Made by a program: the position numbers and the translations under genes. Below, in pieces: positions 15,559 through 23,732 of a stretch of 42,615 bases of DNA. Position 1 is the first letter of the stretch. Every line of letters starts with the position of its first letter. The DNA is from Bacteroidia bacterium. Lineage in GTDB: Bacteria > Bacteroidota > Bacteroidia > Bacteroidales > Azobacteroidaceae. The stretch lies in the NCBI GenBank assembly GCA_025996865.1, contig BNTV01000029.1:1-42615 (forward strand), given 5' to 3'. Under the pieces are notes generated by a model that was not told where the DNA came from, made no database searches, and was given only the letters and a program-made list of their open reading frames with translations.

Positions 15559-17997
15559 TTATTCCGATTTCAACACTTCCGCCGGATTCTCATTGCTCGC
15601 CTTATGTGTCTGATAAATCAGCGTCAACAACGAAACCGCCGCAGTGACAAGCAATGCTATCGCAAACAACCACCACGATACCGGCGCTTGAAAGGCGAAA
15701 TTCTCCAAATATTTGTGAATGGCGAACAAGGCTACAGGAACCGAGACGGCAAATCCGGTTCCCAGCAGGACAAAATATTTGTTCAACAGCAGCCGGATGA
15801 TGTCCTTTGTCAATGCGCCGTTTACTTTGCGAATGGCAATCTCTTTCCGCCGCTGTTGAATGTCGAACAACGACAATCCGAATAAACCCAATATGGAAAT
15901 AAAAATGGCAACGACTGTGAAAACCGAATAAATAACGGCTACTTTTTTGTCTTCTTTATAGACTTCCGCCACTTCATCTTCCACAAAAGAATAGGTAAAT
16001 TCACCGCCAATCAGTTCGTCGTGGAGATTTTTCATAAATTCAATCACTTCTTTTCGGCGACCCGGTGCAAAGGATGCTATGATTGGAGAACTCTTTTGGG
16101 CATTCATAAAGTAAAAAGTAATCGGATTCTGTTTCTTTGAAAGGTGATCGGTATAAAAATCTTTTACCACCCCGACAATTCGATACGGTGGATTTTTTTT
16201 CATTGCATCCGGATTTTCGGGGTCGTAGCTCCACCAAATTCTGCGATAAGGTTCCAACTCGGCTTTCGTATAATCCGTGATTCCAAATTGTTTGAGCGTG
16301 GATTCGCTGACTATCATATCATAAGCAGTAAACGCCTTGTCTATATTATTATCCCACAAGCGACCATCAACCAGTTGAATATCAAAAAGTTTAAGCCAAG
16401 TCTCTTCTGCGCGTATCAAAGTGGTTGGTTGTAATTCTTCGCCCGGATTCCGAAACTCATAAGTGGAACCGCCTGCCCAATTTGGACTTTCTCCCCAAGT
16501 CCACAGTTCAATGAGTGTGGACGCATCCAATTTTTGTTTTAATTCGTCCGCAATATGCGCCTCTTTCTCTTCCATTGCCTGACGTTCTTCGGCTGATATT
16601 GCCCTGTCGGAAACGTAGTCCATTTTGATAAAAGTCGCTTTGATGATATTTTGTGTGCGGTATCCCAAATCCTGATGCAGCATAAAATGCAGTTGTTTCA
16701 TGAAAAACAAAGAAATCGTTATCATTACCATGGTGATAAAGTATTGAAAAACAAGAAAAAATCGTCTGGAAAACAAAAATTTACCGCTAATACTGACCGC
16801 TTTAAGCGACCGGATGGGCGAGGCGTAATGATAATGAAGAAAGGGCGTAATACTCGTTACTAAAGGAAGCGTAAACAATAAAACTAAGGTAAGCGACAGC
16901 GTGAAACCGGCATTGGGAAATTGTTCAAAACCCAAGATGTTTTGTATTACGGGATTGAGTAATTCCGCAAGTCCCAAGGCTGTAAACATTGATAAAGCAA
17001 TGAGTATATAGTTTTCAAAAAGCAGTTGGTAAAAAACCTTGATTCCTTCGGCGCCGAAAACCTTTTTCATCCCAAATTCCTTATTCCGCCTCAGAATGAC
17101 CACTGTATAAAGATTGATGTAATTGACTGTGCCTATCAGTAACAGCAGGACGCCAACGATGGATAGGACAATGACATAGAAAAAATTCCCCTTCCCCGAA
17201 GCCGTATAATCCTCTATGTTCTTTTCAAAATAAACTTTTTTATAGGGATACAACTGATACTTCACGCCATACTCCCACAGCGTCATCTCCATAAAGTCGC
17301 CATATTGTTTATTAATATCTTCGTAATTGACACCTGGATACAGTAAAATCAACGTTTGAGGCATCCGACTCCAATCTCTCGGATTGCGTTCGGGAGAAAA
17401 AACAAGAATGTCGAACGTGATACTGCTTTTCGTTCGAGGTTTGCCGACTACGCCGTTAATGATAAAATTTTTGTTAATTGAGGGATAATTTAATGTCTTC
17501 CCCACAGGATCCTCATTCCCGAAAACTTTCCTCGCAAACGCTTCCGAAATAAGCGCCTCATCCGGACGGAAAACATTGTGAGCGCCGGAGATAATTGGAA
17601 AATCAAGAATCTGTAGAAAAGCGGAGTCAACCACTATCATATCCATATTGTACAATTGATTCTCCGAACGAATATCCGTATCATTTATTTTAATAAAATT
17701 GACGCTTTTCTCCACGCCCGCATGTTCCGACAAATCCATAAACGATTTTTCATTGTTCGGATTGGAGATTCCGGTATATCGCAAAACACCCGGTTTATTA
17801 GATTCTTCCATCGTGGTAACATAAATCCGGTCTAATTTCCGGTTGAACGTATCTACCGTCAGTTCGCTGTAAACATAACGGGAAATGATAATTACACAGG
17901 TCAGGCTCATCGCCAGACCCAGAATATTGATGGCTGAATACAGCTTGTAGTGTATCAGCGAACGCAAAGCGATTTTTAAAATTTGTAAATCTTTCAT
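15559..17997 (-). CDS. ABC transporter permease, double FtsX domain (paralogue 5)
   Basis: 812 aa, the longest of the five and the first permease of the operon. It starts MKDLQILKIALRSLIHYK rather than MIKHYL; the first segment is ~22-42. The first-half coupling loop reads RRNKEFGMKKVFGAEGIKVF and the second IQQRRKEIAIRKVNGALTKDI; the C-terminus is ENPAEVLKSE. A charged insert (residues ~470-500, rich in Glu, Ala and Gln: SAEERQAMEEKEAHIADEL) lies in the second extracytoplasmic domain and may form a helix that reaches a partner protein. There is no ATPase domain. It follows the adaptor gene by 40 bp. Confidence 0.92.
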   Translation of the reverse strand: MKDLQILKIALRSLIHYKLYSAINILGLAMSLTCVIIISRYVYSELTVDTFNRKLDRIYVTTMEESNKPGVLRYTGISNPNNEKSFMDLSEHAGVEKSVNFIKINDTDIRSENQLYNMDMIVVDSAFLQILDFPIISGAHNVFRPDEALISEAFARKVFGNEDPVGKTLNYPSINKNFIINGVVGKPRTKSSITFDILVFSPERNPRDWSRMPQTLILLYPGVNYEDINKQYGDFMEMTLWEYGVKYQLYPYKKVYFEKNIEDYTASGKGNFFYVIVLSIVGVLLLLIGTVNYINLYTVVILRRNKEFGMKKVFGAEGIKVFYQLLFENYILIALSMFTALGLAELLNPVIQNILGFEQFPNAGFTLSLTLVLLFTLPLVTSITPFLHYHYASPIRSLKAVSISGKFLFSRRFFLVFQYFITMVMITISLFFMKQLHFMLHQDLGYRTQNIIKATFIKMDYVSDRAISAEERQAMEEKEAHIADELKQKLDASTLIELWTWGESPNWAGGSTYEFRNPGEELQPTTLIRAEETWLKLFDIQLVDGRLWDNNIDKAFTAYDMIVSESTLKQFGITDYTKAELEPYRRIWWSYDPENPDAMKKNPPYRIVGVVKDFYTDHLSKKQNPITFYFMNAQKSSPIIASFAPGRRKEVIEFMKNLHDELIGGEFTYSFVEDEVAEVYKEDKKVAVIYSVFTVVAIFISILGLFGLSLFDIQQRRKEIAIRKVNGALTKDIIRLLLNKYFVLLGTGFAVSVPVALFAIHKYLENFAFQAPVSWWLFAIALLVTAAVSLLTLIYQTHKASNENPAEVLKSE

Positions 17998-18002
17998 ATT
18001 TT

Positions 18003-18032
18003 ATTGTTTTCTGTCTGAACTGTGATTTTATT
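18003..18032. repeat. Dispersed intergenic repeat, copy 2 (CTGTCYGAAC type)
   Basis: ATTGTTTT, CTGTCTGAAC, then TGATTTTATT, related to 13115-13146. It occupies most of the 40-bp gap between the adaptor and first permease genes. Confidence 0.55.
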
Positions 18033-18037
18033 CGGAA

Positions 18038-19288
18038 TTATTTCAAAATTATCTCCTCCGCATCCCCTAAATTATCATAACCCGTGATAATGACTTTGTC
18101 GCCGGGTTTCAAACCGTCCAGAACCTCATACTGCCGCGGATTTTGCTTTCCAATAGAAATAGATGTCTTTTTCGCGCGGTCGCCCGCTTCGTTCAGTTTG
18201 AAAATCCACTGTCCACCGGTAGTCTGGAAGAAATTGCCTTTGGGAATTACCAAAGCGTCTTCCGGTTGTTCCAACTCAATTTGCATGCGGTAGCTTTTTC
18301 CGATGCGAACATTGTCGATGATTTTTTCCGCAAAAACCAAATCTACTTCAAACTGCCGGTCGCGGATTTCGGGATTGATTTTCGTGATTTTCAGCGGATA
18401 TTTTTCGCCCTGGTAAGTGATGGTCGCCGGAAGTCCCAAGGTAATCCGGTCGATGTAATATTCGCTCACCCGCGTGTTGATTTTAATCCGGTCAACTACT
18501 TTCAGCTCGCCGATATTGGTTCCTGCCGATATCCGTTCGCCGGGAATCACGCTCACAAAACTCAGCTGACCGTCCACCGGCGCACGGACAATCAGATTGT
18601 CCAAACGTTCCCGGCTGCGTCCGAAACGCTTTTCTTCACGGTTCAGGTCGCTATGCATCAAATCGGTTTGGATAACGTTCAGGAGAGAATCATGTTTCAA
18701 TTCTTCGATAATCAGGCCGGTATTTTTTTGGTTGAATGTAAATTCGTCCAAAGCGACTTCGTATTGGGCTTTACTTTTTATCCCGATGTTGAATTCCTCC
18801 TTATTCAAATCATTTTCCTTCGTCAACCGGTTGAGTTTATAGACGGTTTCCAAGCTTTGCCGTTTCAGTTCGGACGAGCGGCGTTCCATCTGAATCTGTT
18901 TTTCGCGGTAACTCACCTGCTGTTTCGACAACTCGTCGCGTTCGTCTTCTATGGTGCGAATCAGTTCGGGGTTACTCAATACCAGAATGGTATCGCCGGC
19001 TTTCAACAAACTGCCGTCTTCGGCGACAATACGCGCCACGCTGCCCGACTCAAGACTGTTGAGTTTAATGGTCAGTTTGGGCTGTACAATCCCTTCCACA
19101 TCCAAATATTCCAAAAATTTATCTTGCCTCGTTTCGGCGATTTCCAATTTGTCGGCATCGTAACGCAAGCGGCGAGGGCCTGTGCTCAGGATTAGCAGGT
19201 AAATTAAAAACCCCGTAAAGGCAACTCCGGCAATAATATAATACTTATACCGGATTGTCCAATGTTTCTTTTTTAATTGTATATCCAT
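18038..19288 (-). CDS. Periplasmic adaptor (HlyD/MacA-type membrane fusion protein)
   Basis: 416 aa. A short cytoplasmic N-terminus is followed by one membrane anchor (~17-35). Next come a lipoyl-type half (VEGIVQPKLTIKLNS, SGSVARIVAEDGSLLKAGDTIL), a long alpha-hairpin (~110-225, heptad-like and rich in Glu/Lys/Arg/Leu), the second lipoyl half (LIVRAPVDGQLSFVSVIPGERISAGT), a beta-barrel domain and a membrane-proximal domain (GLKPGDKVIITGYDNL). This is the plan of adaptors that bridge an inner-membrane pump to TolC. It lies 8 bp after the TolC-family gene and 40 bp before the first permease, so it should connect the FtsX complexes to the outer membrane. Confidence 0.93.
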   Translation of the reverse strand: MDIQLKKKHWTIRYKYYIIAGVAFTGFLIYLLILSTGPRRLRYDADKLEIAETRQDKFLEYLDVEGIVQPKLTIKLNSLESGSVARIVAEDGSLLKAGDTILVLSNPELIRTIEDERDELSKQQVSYREKQIQMERRSSELKRQSLETVYKLNRLTKENDLNKEEFNIGIKSKAQYEVALDEFTFNQKNTGLIIEELKHDSLLNVIQTDLMHSDLNREEKRFGRSRERLDNLIVRAPVDGQLSFVSVIPGERISAGTNIGELKVVDRIKINTRVSEYYIDRITLGLPATITYQGEKYPLKITKINPEIRDRQFEVDLVFAEKIIDNVRIGKSYRMQIELEQPEDALVIPKGNFFQTTGGQWIFKLNEAGDRAKKTSISIGKQNPRQYEVLDGLKPGDKVIITGYDNLGDAEEIILK

Positions 19289-19296
19289 AATTCTAT

Positions 19297-20778
19297 TTAT
19301 TTCATCAACAGTTTATAATCTTCCGTTATCGGAATGTTTTTTTCAAAATCAAACAGGGTGATACTCCGCAAAGTAAAATAAAGCGACCAGTAATTATACA
19401 AAGTATTGATATAATTTCGTTTAGCCGTATCTTTCTCCGTGATCGACGCATTCAGATCAAGAATGGTCGATTTGCCCAGCAGATACAATTTCCGGGCGAC
19501 CTCGTTGCGCCGTTCCGCTGTATAAGCGGCTTTTACCGCCACAATCAACTGGTTTGATTGCAGATTGAATTGCTTCACGATTTTTGTGATGTTCATTTCC
19601 AGATTGTTCTGTGACTGTTCCACTTGCGCATATACCATATCCCGCCGCGATTTGGCGACTTGCACCTGACCTTTTCCCCGTCCCCAGTCTAAAATCGGCA
19701 AGCGAAAACCAACTTCCACATACTGTTGATTCAGCGGTTCTCTGTAAGCATTTTCCAAATTTACGCCGGTTTGCGCCAAGCCCAACTGCATGTACAAATC
19801 GGCTTTCAGTCCGGTAGAAGCCTTGGCGTTCGCTACCTGACTGTCGCTGTTCAATTTCTGCAACTTCATGGACAGAATGTCGGGACTGTTTTCCATCGTA
19901 TATTGCATCGCTTCTGCCAAATTTACATTTCCCAAGGGAATATCATTTTCAACGATAACCGTAATCGGCAAAGCGTTTTTGATGCCCAGATAAGCCCGCA
20001 AGGCTTCCATGCAATCGTCCACCGACAATTGGGCATTCAGGCGGTTACTTTCTTCGTTCAGTTTGTTGATTTCCAATTGCAACATTTCGTTTTCCGTAAT
20101 GGTGCCGATATTGTAACGTCCTTGTGCAAATATATATAAGGTGTCTGCATTGGCATAATTGGTTTGAGCGATTTCCAAATCGGTCTGGGCTTTTGCCAAA
20201 CCGAAAAACTTCGCCGCGGTATTGGTGGCAACCAATTCCAAAGCCTCTGCGTAGGTTTTTTTTGCCGTTTCAAACTGGAGCGGTTCGGTTTTATTGTCCC
20301 ATTTCAGGGAATTATAACCCAGTAAAGATTGCTGATAACCGATAACTACCGGCGTTGATTTATAAGAATACGTATTTTGCGTCAATTCGTCTAAACGCTG
20401 TAAACTTGTCTGTACAAAGAAACTACCTCCGGTCAATGCCACATTTTGGGTAATACTGAACGTCGCATTTGTATTCAGTTGATTTTGTTGAATGTATTGC
20501 GACGTGCCGTCCGGCAGGGTAATGGCATTGATGGCGTGATTGAAATTCGGCGTACTGCTGAACGTCAGCGAAGGCAAGTAATTCGCTTTGTAATAACAGT
20601 AATTCCAATACGAGGAACGAAAACTGTGCCGGGCGTACAATACGTCCGGCGACTGCCTGCGGGCAATTTCGACAGCTTGTCCGAGCGTCAGTCTTAAAAC
20701 CGAATCTGCGGGTTGCTGTGCGAAAACGGCAGGAGTTAATAAAACCCATAGTAACAACTGAAAATAGCTTTTCTTCAT
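19297..20778 (-). CDS. TolC-family outer-membrane efflux protein
   Basis: 493 aa with a clear signal peptide (MKKSYFQLLLWVLL, cleavage near VFAQ). The mature part shows the internal duplication of TolC proteins: long helical stretches (LRLTLGQAVEIARRQSP, ANAKASTGLKADLYMQLGLA) and paired helices ending near KRNYINTLYNYWSLYFTLRSITLFD. TolC trimers form the outer-membrane and periplasmic exit duct of tripartite pumps. It is the first gene of the export operon. The ATG at 20778 lies ~45 bases downstream of a sigma-54 -24/-12 promoter, so its expression is probably activator-dependent. The adaptor gene follows after 8 bp. Confidence 0.93.
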   Translation of the reverse strand: MKKSYFQLLLWVLLTPAVFAQQPADSVLRLTLGQAVEIARRQSPDVLYARHSFRSSYWNYCYYKANYLPSLTFSSTPNFNHAINAITLPDGTSQYIQQNQLNTNATFSITQNVALTGGSFFVQTSLQRLDELTQNTYSYKSTPVVIGYQQSLLGYNSLKWDNKTEPLQFETAKKTYAEALELVATNTAAKFFGLAKAQTDLEIAQTNYANADTLYIFAQGRYNIGTITENEMLQLEINKLNEESNRLNAQLSVDDCMEALRAYLGIKNALPITVIVENDIPLGNVNLAEAMQYTMENSPDILSMKLQKLNSDSQVANAKASTGLKADLYMQLGLAQTGVNLENAYREPLNQQYVEVGFRLPILDWGRGKGQVQVAKSRRDMVYAQVEQSQNNLEMNITKIVKQFNLQSNQLIVAVKAAYTAERRNEVARKLYLLGKSTILDLNASITEKDTAKRNYINTLYNYWSLYFTLRSITLFDFEKNIPITEDYKLLMK

Positions 20779-20822
20779 TTTCCTTTAATCTGATAAAAAC
20801 AGTAAATATTTTATAAATAAAC

Positions 20823-20838
20823 AACAAAAGTTGTGCCA
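20823..20838 (-). promoter_or_regulatory. Sigma-54 (-24/-12) promoter of the export operon
   Basis: Minus strand: TGGCAC (20833-20838), 5 bp, TTGTT (20823-20827). This agrees with the sigma-54 consensus TGGCAC-N5-TTGCW except for one base. Transcription would begin near 20812, leaving a leader of ~35 bases before the tolC-like ATG at 20778. No TAnnTTTG box is present in this gap. Confidence 0.8.
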
Positions 20839-20894
20839 AAGTATTAATTATTTATATATCAATACTTTAATGATTTATCAGATGGTGGGAAAAG

Positions 20895-20931
20895 GTGCAT
20901 TTTCGCACAAACGAAGTGCTTTTTCGCACTT
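20895..20931. promoter_or_regulatory. Two tandem palindromic activator sites (GTGC-N6-GCAC)
   Basis: Site 1 is 20895-20908 (GTGC-N6-GCAC) and site 2 is 20914-20931 (AAGTGC-N6-GCACTT). Their centres are 21 bp apart, two helical turns, and lie ~90 and ~110 bp upstream of the predicted start site. This is the usual layout for upstream activating sequences of an NtrC-family activator. No such activator is encoded in the window. Confidence 0.75.
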
Positions 20932-20934
20932 ATT

Positions 20935-22317
20935 TCAAAAAGAGTCCCCTATATTCAATTCTTTCTCAATTTCTTCAAGCGATTTCCCTTTGGTCTCCGG
21001 CAGATTTTTGTAAATATAAATGTATCCGAGCGTACAGATAATACCATACAGCCAAAATGTTCCGGAAGCCTTTAGAGCATTGTTCAGTAAAGGAAAAGTA
21101 TAAGTAAGCACGAAACAAGCCGCCCAAAGGAAGAATGTCGAAACGCCGATTGCCATTCCCCGAACCCGCATCGGGAAAATTTCCGAAATAACGACCCACA
21201 CAACAGGCGCTAAAGTCATGGCATAACAGCCGATTGCCATCATTACCAAAACAAGTACGGCAATACCCGAAATGTGCAAATAATAGGATAATCCGAGTAA
21301 AGCATAAATAATTGCCAAGCCCATTGAGCCGAACAACAGCAAGGAACGGCGTCCCAAACGATCGACAGTGTACATGCCTACAAACGTAAACAGTACATTC
21401 GTAATGCCGGTAATCACAATATTGAACAAAATATCGGAAACATCATATCCTGCAGACGAAAATACCTCCTGTGCATAGTTGAAAATAACGTTGATACCGC
21501 ACCATTGCTGAAGCACGGCGATGACGATTCCACATAGCAAAATTTTAGGCATATTTCCTTTAAACAGGAGTTTATAATTGATTTTCTCATTTTTGGCGGT
21601 AGTTATCGCTTTTAAGTTAGCTATTTCCTTAGCGGCATAATTAGCTCCTCCAATGCGAATGAACACGCTTTCCGCTTTATCGAATTTCATTTGGCCGGCC
21701 AGCCATTTGGGGCTTTCCGGAATCAGGAAAACAAGGATAAAAAAGAATACCGCGGGAACACCGCCTGCCCAGAACATCCACCGCCAACCCATCTGTCCGT
21801 TCCATGATGACAAAATATCTTCGCCGGGAAGAACAGTATCGGCTATCAACCAGTTCACTATCTGAGCGGACAAAATACCTGTCACAATCGCCAACTGTTG
21901 CATTGACACGAATTTACCCCGCACGTCGGACGGGGATACTTCCGCAATGTACATGGGTGAAAGGTTGGACGCAATGCCGATAGCGATTCCTCCGACGATG
22001 CGCCAGAAGATAAACCATGCAATGGTATTGACAATACCCGTTCCAACCGCAGCAATAATAAAAATCAAAGATGCGGTTATCAACAAAGGTTTTCTGCCGT
22101 AACGATCTGAAATACTTCCCGATAACATTACGCCTAACAAACAGCCCAAAATAGCGCTGCCCATAACGATACCTTGTGCGGACGGTGAATCGGCGATATT
22201 GAAAAATACTTCGTAAAACGGTTTTGCACCGCCGATTACTACCCAATCATAGCCGAAAAGCAAGCCGCCCATGGCAGCGACAAATGTTACCAATAACAGG
22301 TACAGATTATTTTTCAT
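20935..22317 (-). CDS. MFS sugar porter (sugar:proton symporter-like)
   Basis: 460 aa with 12 predicted membrane segments. Sugar-porter signatures are present: GGLLFGYDWVVIGG at the first helix, SDRYGRKP at ~70-77 (loop 2-3), PESPKWL near the middle, QQWCGIN in helix 7, DRLGRRSLL in loop 8-9 and the C-terminal PETKGKSLEEIE. This is the XylE/AraE/GLUT-like family, which imports a monosaccharide across the inner membrane, usually with protons. Which sugar cannot be told. It has its own -7 box at 22367-22374. The stop codon abuts the activator sites of the export operon. Its neighbours are not sugar genes, so its partner pathway is elsewhere. Confidence 0.92.
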   Translation of the reverse strand: MKNNLYLLLVTFVAAMGGLLFGYDWVVIGGAKPFYEVFFNIADSPSAQGIVMGSAILGCLLGVMLSGSISDRYGRKPLLITASLIFIIAAVGTGIVNTIAWFIFWRIVGGIAIGIASNLSPMYIAEVSPSDVRGKFVSMQQLAIVTGILSAQIVNWLIADTVLPGEDILSSWNGQMGWRWMFWAGGVPAVFFFILVFLIPESPKWLAGQMKFDKAESVFIRIGGANYAAKEIANLKAITTAKNEKINYKLLFKGNMPKILLCGIVIAVLQQWCGINVIFNYAQEVFSSAGYDVSDILFNIVITGITNVLFTFVGMYTVDRLGRRSLLLFGSMGLAIIYALLGLSYYLHISGIAVLVLVMMAIGCYAMTLAPVVWVVISEIFPMRVRGMAIGVSTFFLWAACFVLTYTFPLLNNALKASGTFWLYGIICTLGYIYIYKNLPETKGKSLEEIEKELNIGDSF

Positions 22318-22366
22318 GCGATTAATTTGGTTTTAATGGATTACATTTTATAAATTAATTATGGGA

Positions 22367-22374
22367 CAAAGGTA
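22367..22374 (-). promoter_or_regulatory. -7 box for the sugar porter gene
   Basis: Minus-strand TACCTTTG matches TAnnTTTG, ~50 bases before the ATG at 22317. The -33 region is T-rich rather than a clear TTTG. Confidence 0.6.
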
Positions 22375-22459
22375 TGGAATCTGTGAAAAATAAAAATGTA
22401 CGGATTGTTTGAAAACATGTAAAAAATTACAATCGGAAATATTTTTCATGTGTACATGG

Positions 22460-23725
22460 CTATTTCTTATCAATAATAGCTGCAATCACCGAATCGCCGG
22501 TAACGTTTACCGAAGTGCGCAACATATCCAAGGGCCGGTCGATGCCCAGAATCAATGCCAGGCCTTCGGCGGGAATGCCTACCGATGCCAACACGATGCT
22601 TAGGATCACAAAACTGCCGCCCGGAATAGCCGGCGTACCGATGGAAGAAAGAATACTCATCCCGACAATGACCAACAATTGGCTGATGCTCAAATCAATC
22701 CCCAATACCTGCGCAATAAACAAAACGGCAATGGTCTGGTAACAACTTGTTCCGTCCATATTGATCGTTGCGCCTACCGGCATAATAAAAGAAACAATGT
22801 CTTCCGATACGCCCAATTTGTTTTTTACCACATCCATTGTTACCGGCAAAGTGGCTGCACTGCTGCTGGTTGTAAAGGCGAACAACTGCACCGGATACAT
22901 GGATTGAAGAAATTTCTTCACGCTTACGTCTGTAAAAAAATGAATGAACAGAGGATAGAAAAAATACATTAGAAGCAATAGCGAGACCACAATCGTCAAG
23001 GCATAAACGCCCAAGGCCGAAAAGATGCTGAGGTCGCCTTTGAAATCGGCAACAATGCCTGCCATTAAAGCCGTTACACCGATGGGTGCAAAGCGGATAA
23101 TGTAATCGACCATCCGGAGAATAATATCATTGAGCGAATCGAACAAATCGACCACAGGCTTTATTTTTTCCGGCTTGACCGCCAACGCGGCTACTCCGAA
23201 GAAGAGGATGAAAAAGATAACCTGAAGCATCTTGGAGTTATTCGTAGCTGCCTCAAAAACATTGTAAGGAACGATTTCTTCGATAAAGGACAAAGGGCCT
23301 TGCTCTCTCGATTGTTCGGCAAGCGCTCCTTTTTCCGCCGCCGCCGTTTGATAGGCTTGCTGAATATGTTCTACTTTTGTTTTATCCACTATTTTCCCCG
23401 GTTTTACCAATAAACCCATTGACAAACCAAGCGAAACGGCCAGAATCGATGTGGAAAAATAGAAAAGAATCGCCCGCCCGCCCATTTTTGAAAATGCAGT
23501 AATGTCTTTGAGGCCTATCATTCCCTTGACCAATGAAACAATTATCAAAGGCACAGCAATCAGTTGCAGCAACCGGATGAAAAGTTTTCCCCAGGGGTAC
23601 ACCCAATTCTGAATGAATTGGATGCCCCCCGTGAATTGCAAGGCGATAATCCCAAGGAAAATACCCAAAATCATCCCGAACAATATCTGCAAATAGAGAG
23701 GGAATTTTTTCTTTTTTTGTGTCAT
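22460..23725 (-). CDS. Dicarboxylate/amino acid:cation symporter (GltP/GltPh family)
   Basis: About 421 aa. It imports acidic amino acids or C4-dicarboxylates with Na+ or H+. All core motifs of the elevator fold are visible: FTTSSSAATLP (hairpin 1), TINMDGTSCYQ (unwound helix 7), GTPAIPGGSF (hairpin 2) and DRPLDMLRTSVNVTGD (helix 8). The Arg in DMLRT is the residue that holds the side-chain carboxylate in Glu/Asp transporters, which favours an acidic substrate. The start is ambiguous: the ATG at 23725 leaves 7 bp after the SusD stop, while an in-frame ATG at 23743 would overlap SusD by 11 bp. It is last in an operon with two peptidases and a SusC/D pair, so uptake of released Glu/Asp is a reasonable inference. 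Confidence 0.93.
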   Translation of the reverse strand: MTQKKKKFPLYLQILFGMILGIFLGIIALQFTGGIQFIQNWVYPWGKLFIRLLQLIAVPLIIVSLVKGMIGLKDITAFSKMGGRAILFYFSTSILAVSLGLSMGLLVKPGKIVDKTKVEHIQQAYQTAAAEKGALAEQSREQGPLSFIEEIVPYNVFEAATNNSKMLQVIFFILFFGVAALAVKPEKIKPVVDLFDSLNDIILRMVDYIIRFAPIGVTALMAGIVADFKGDLSIFSALGVYALTIVVSLLLLMYFFYPLFIHFFTDVSVKKFLQSMYPVQLFAFTTSSSAATLPVTMDVVKNKLGVSEDIVSFIMPVGATINMDGTSCYQTIAVLFIAQVLGIDLSISQLLVIVGMSILSSIGTPAIPGGSFVILSIVLASVGIPAEGLALILGIDRPLDMLRTSVNVTGDSVIAAIIDKK

Positions 23726-23732
23726 CGTTTTT

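Noticed and set aside
18143..19195. 350-codon open frame on the + strand
   Set aside because: It is antisense to the adaptor gene, has no recognisable domain, and its composition follows from the codon pattern of the real gene.
22384..22459. Terminator after the amino-acid symporter gene
   Set aside because: Only a 5-bp CATGT/ACATG stem could be found, too weak to call.
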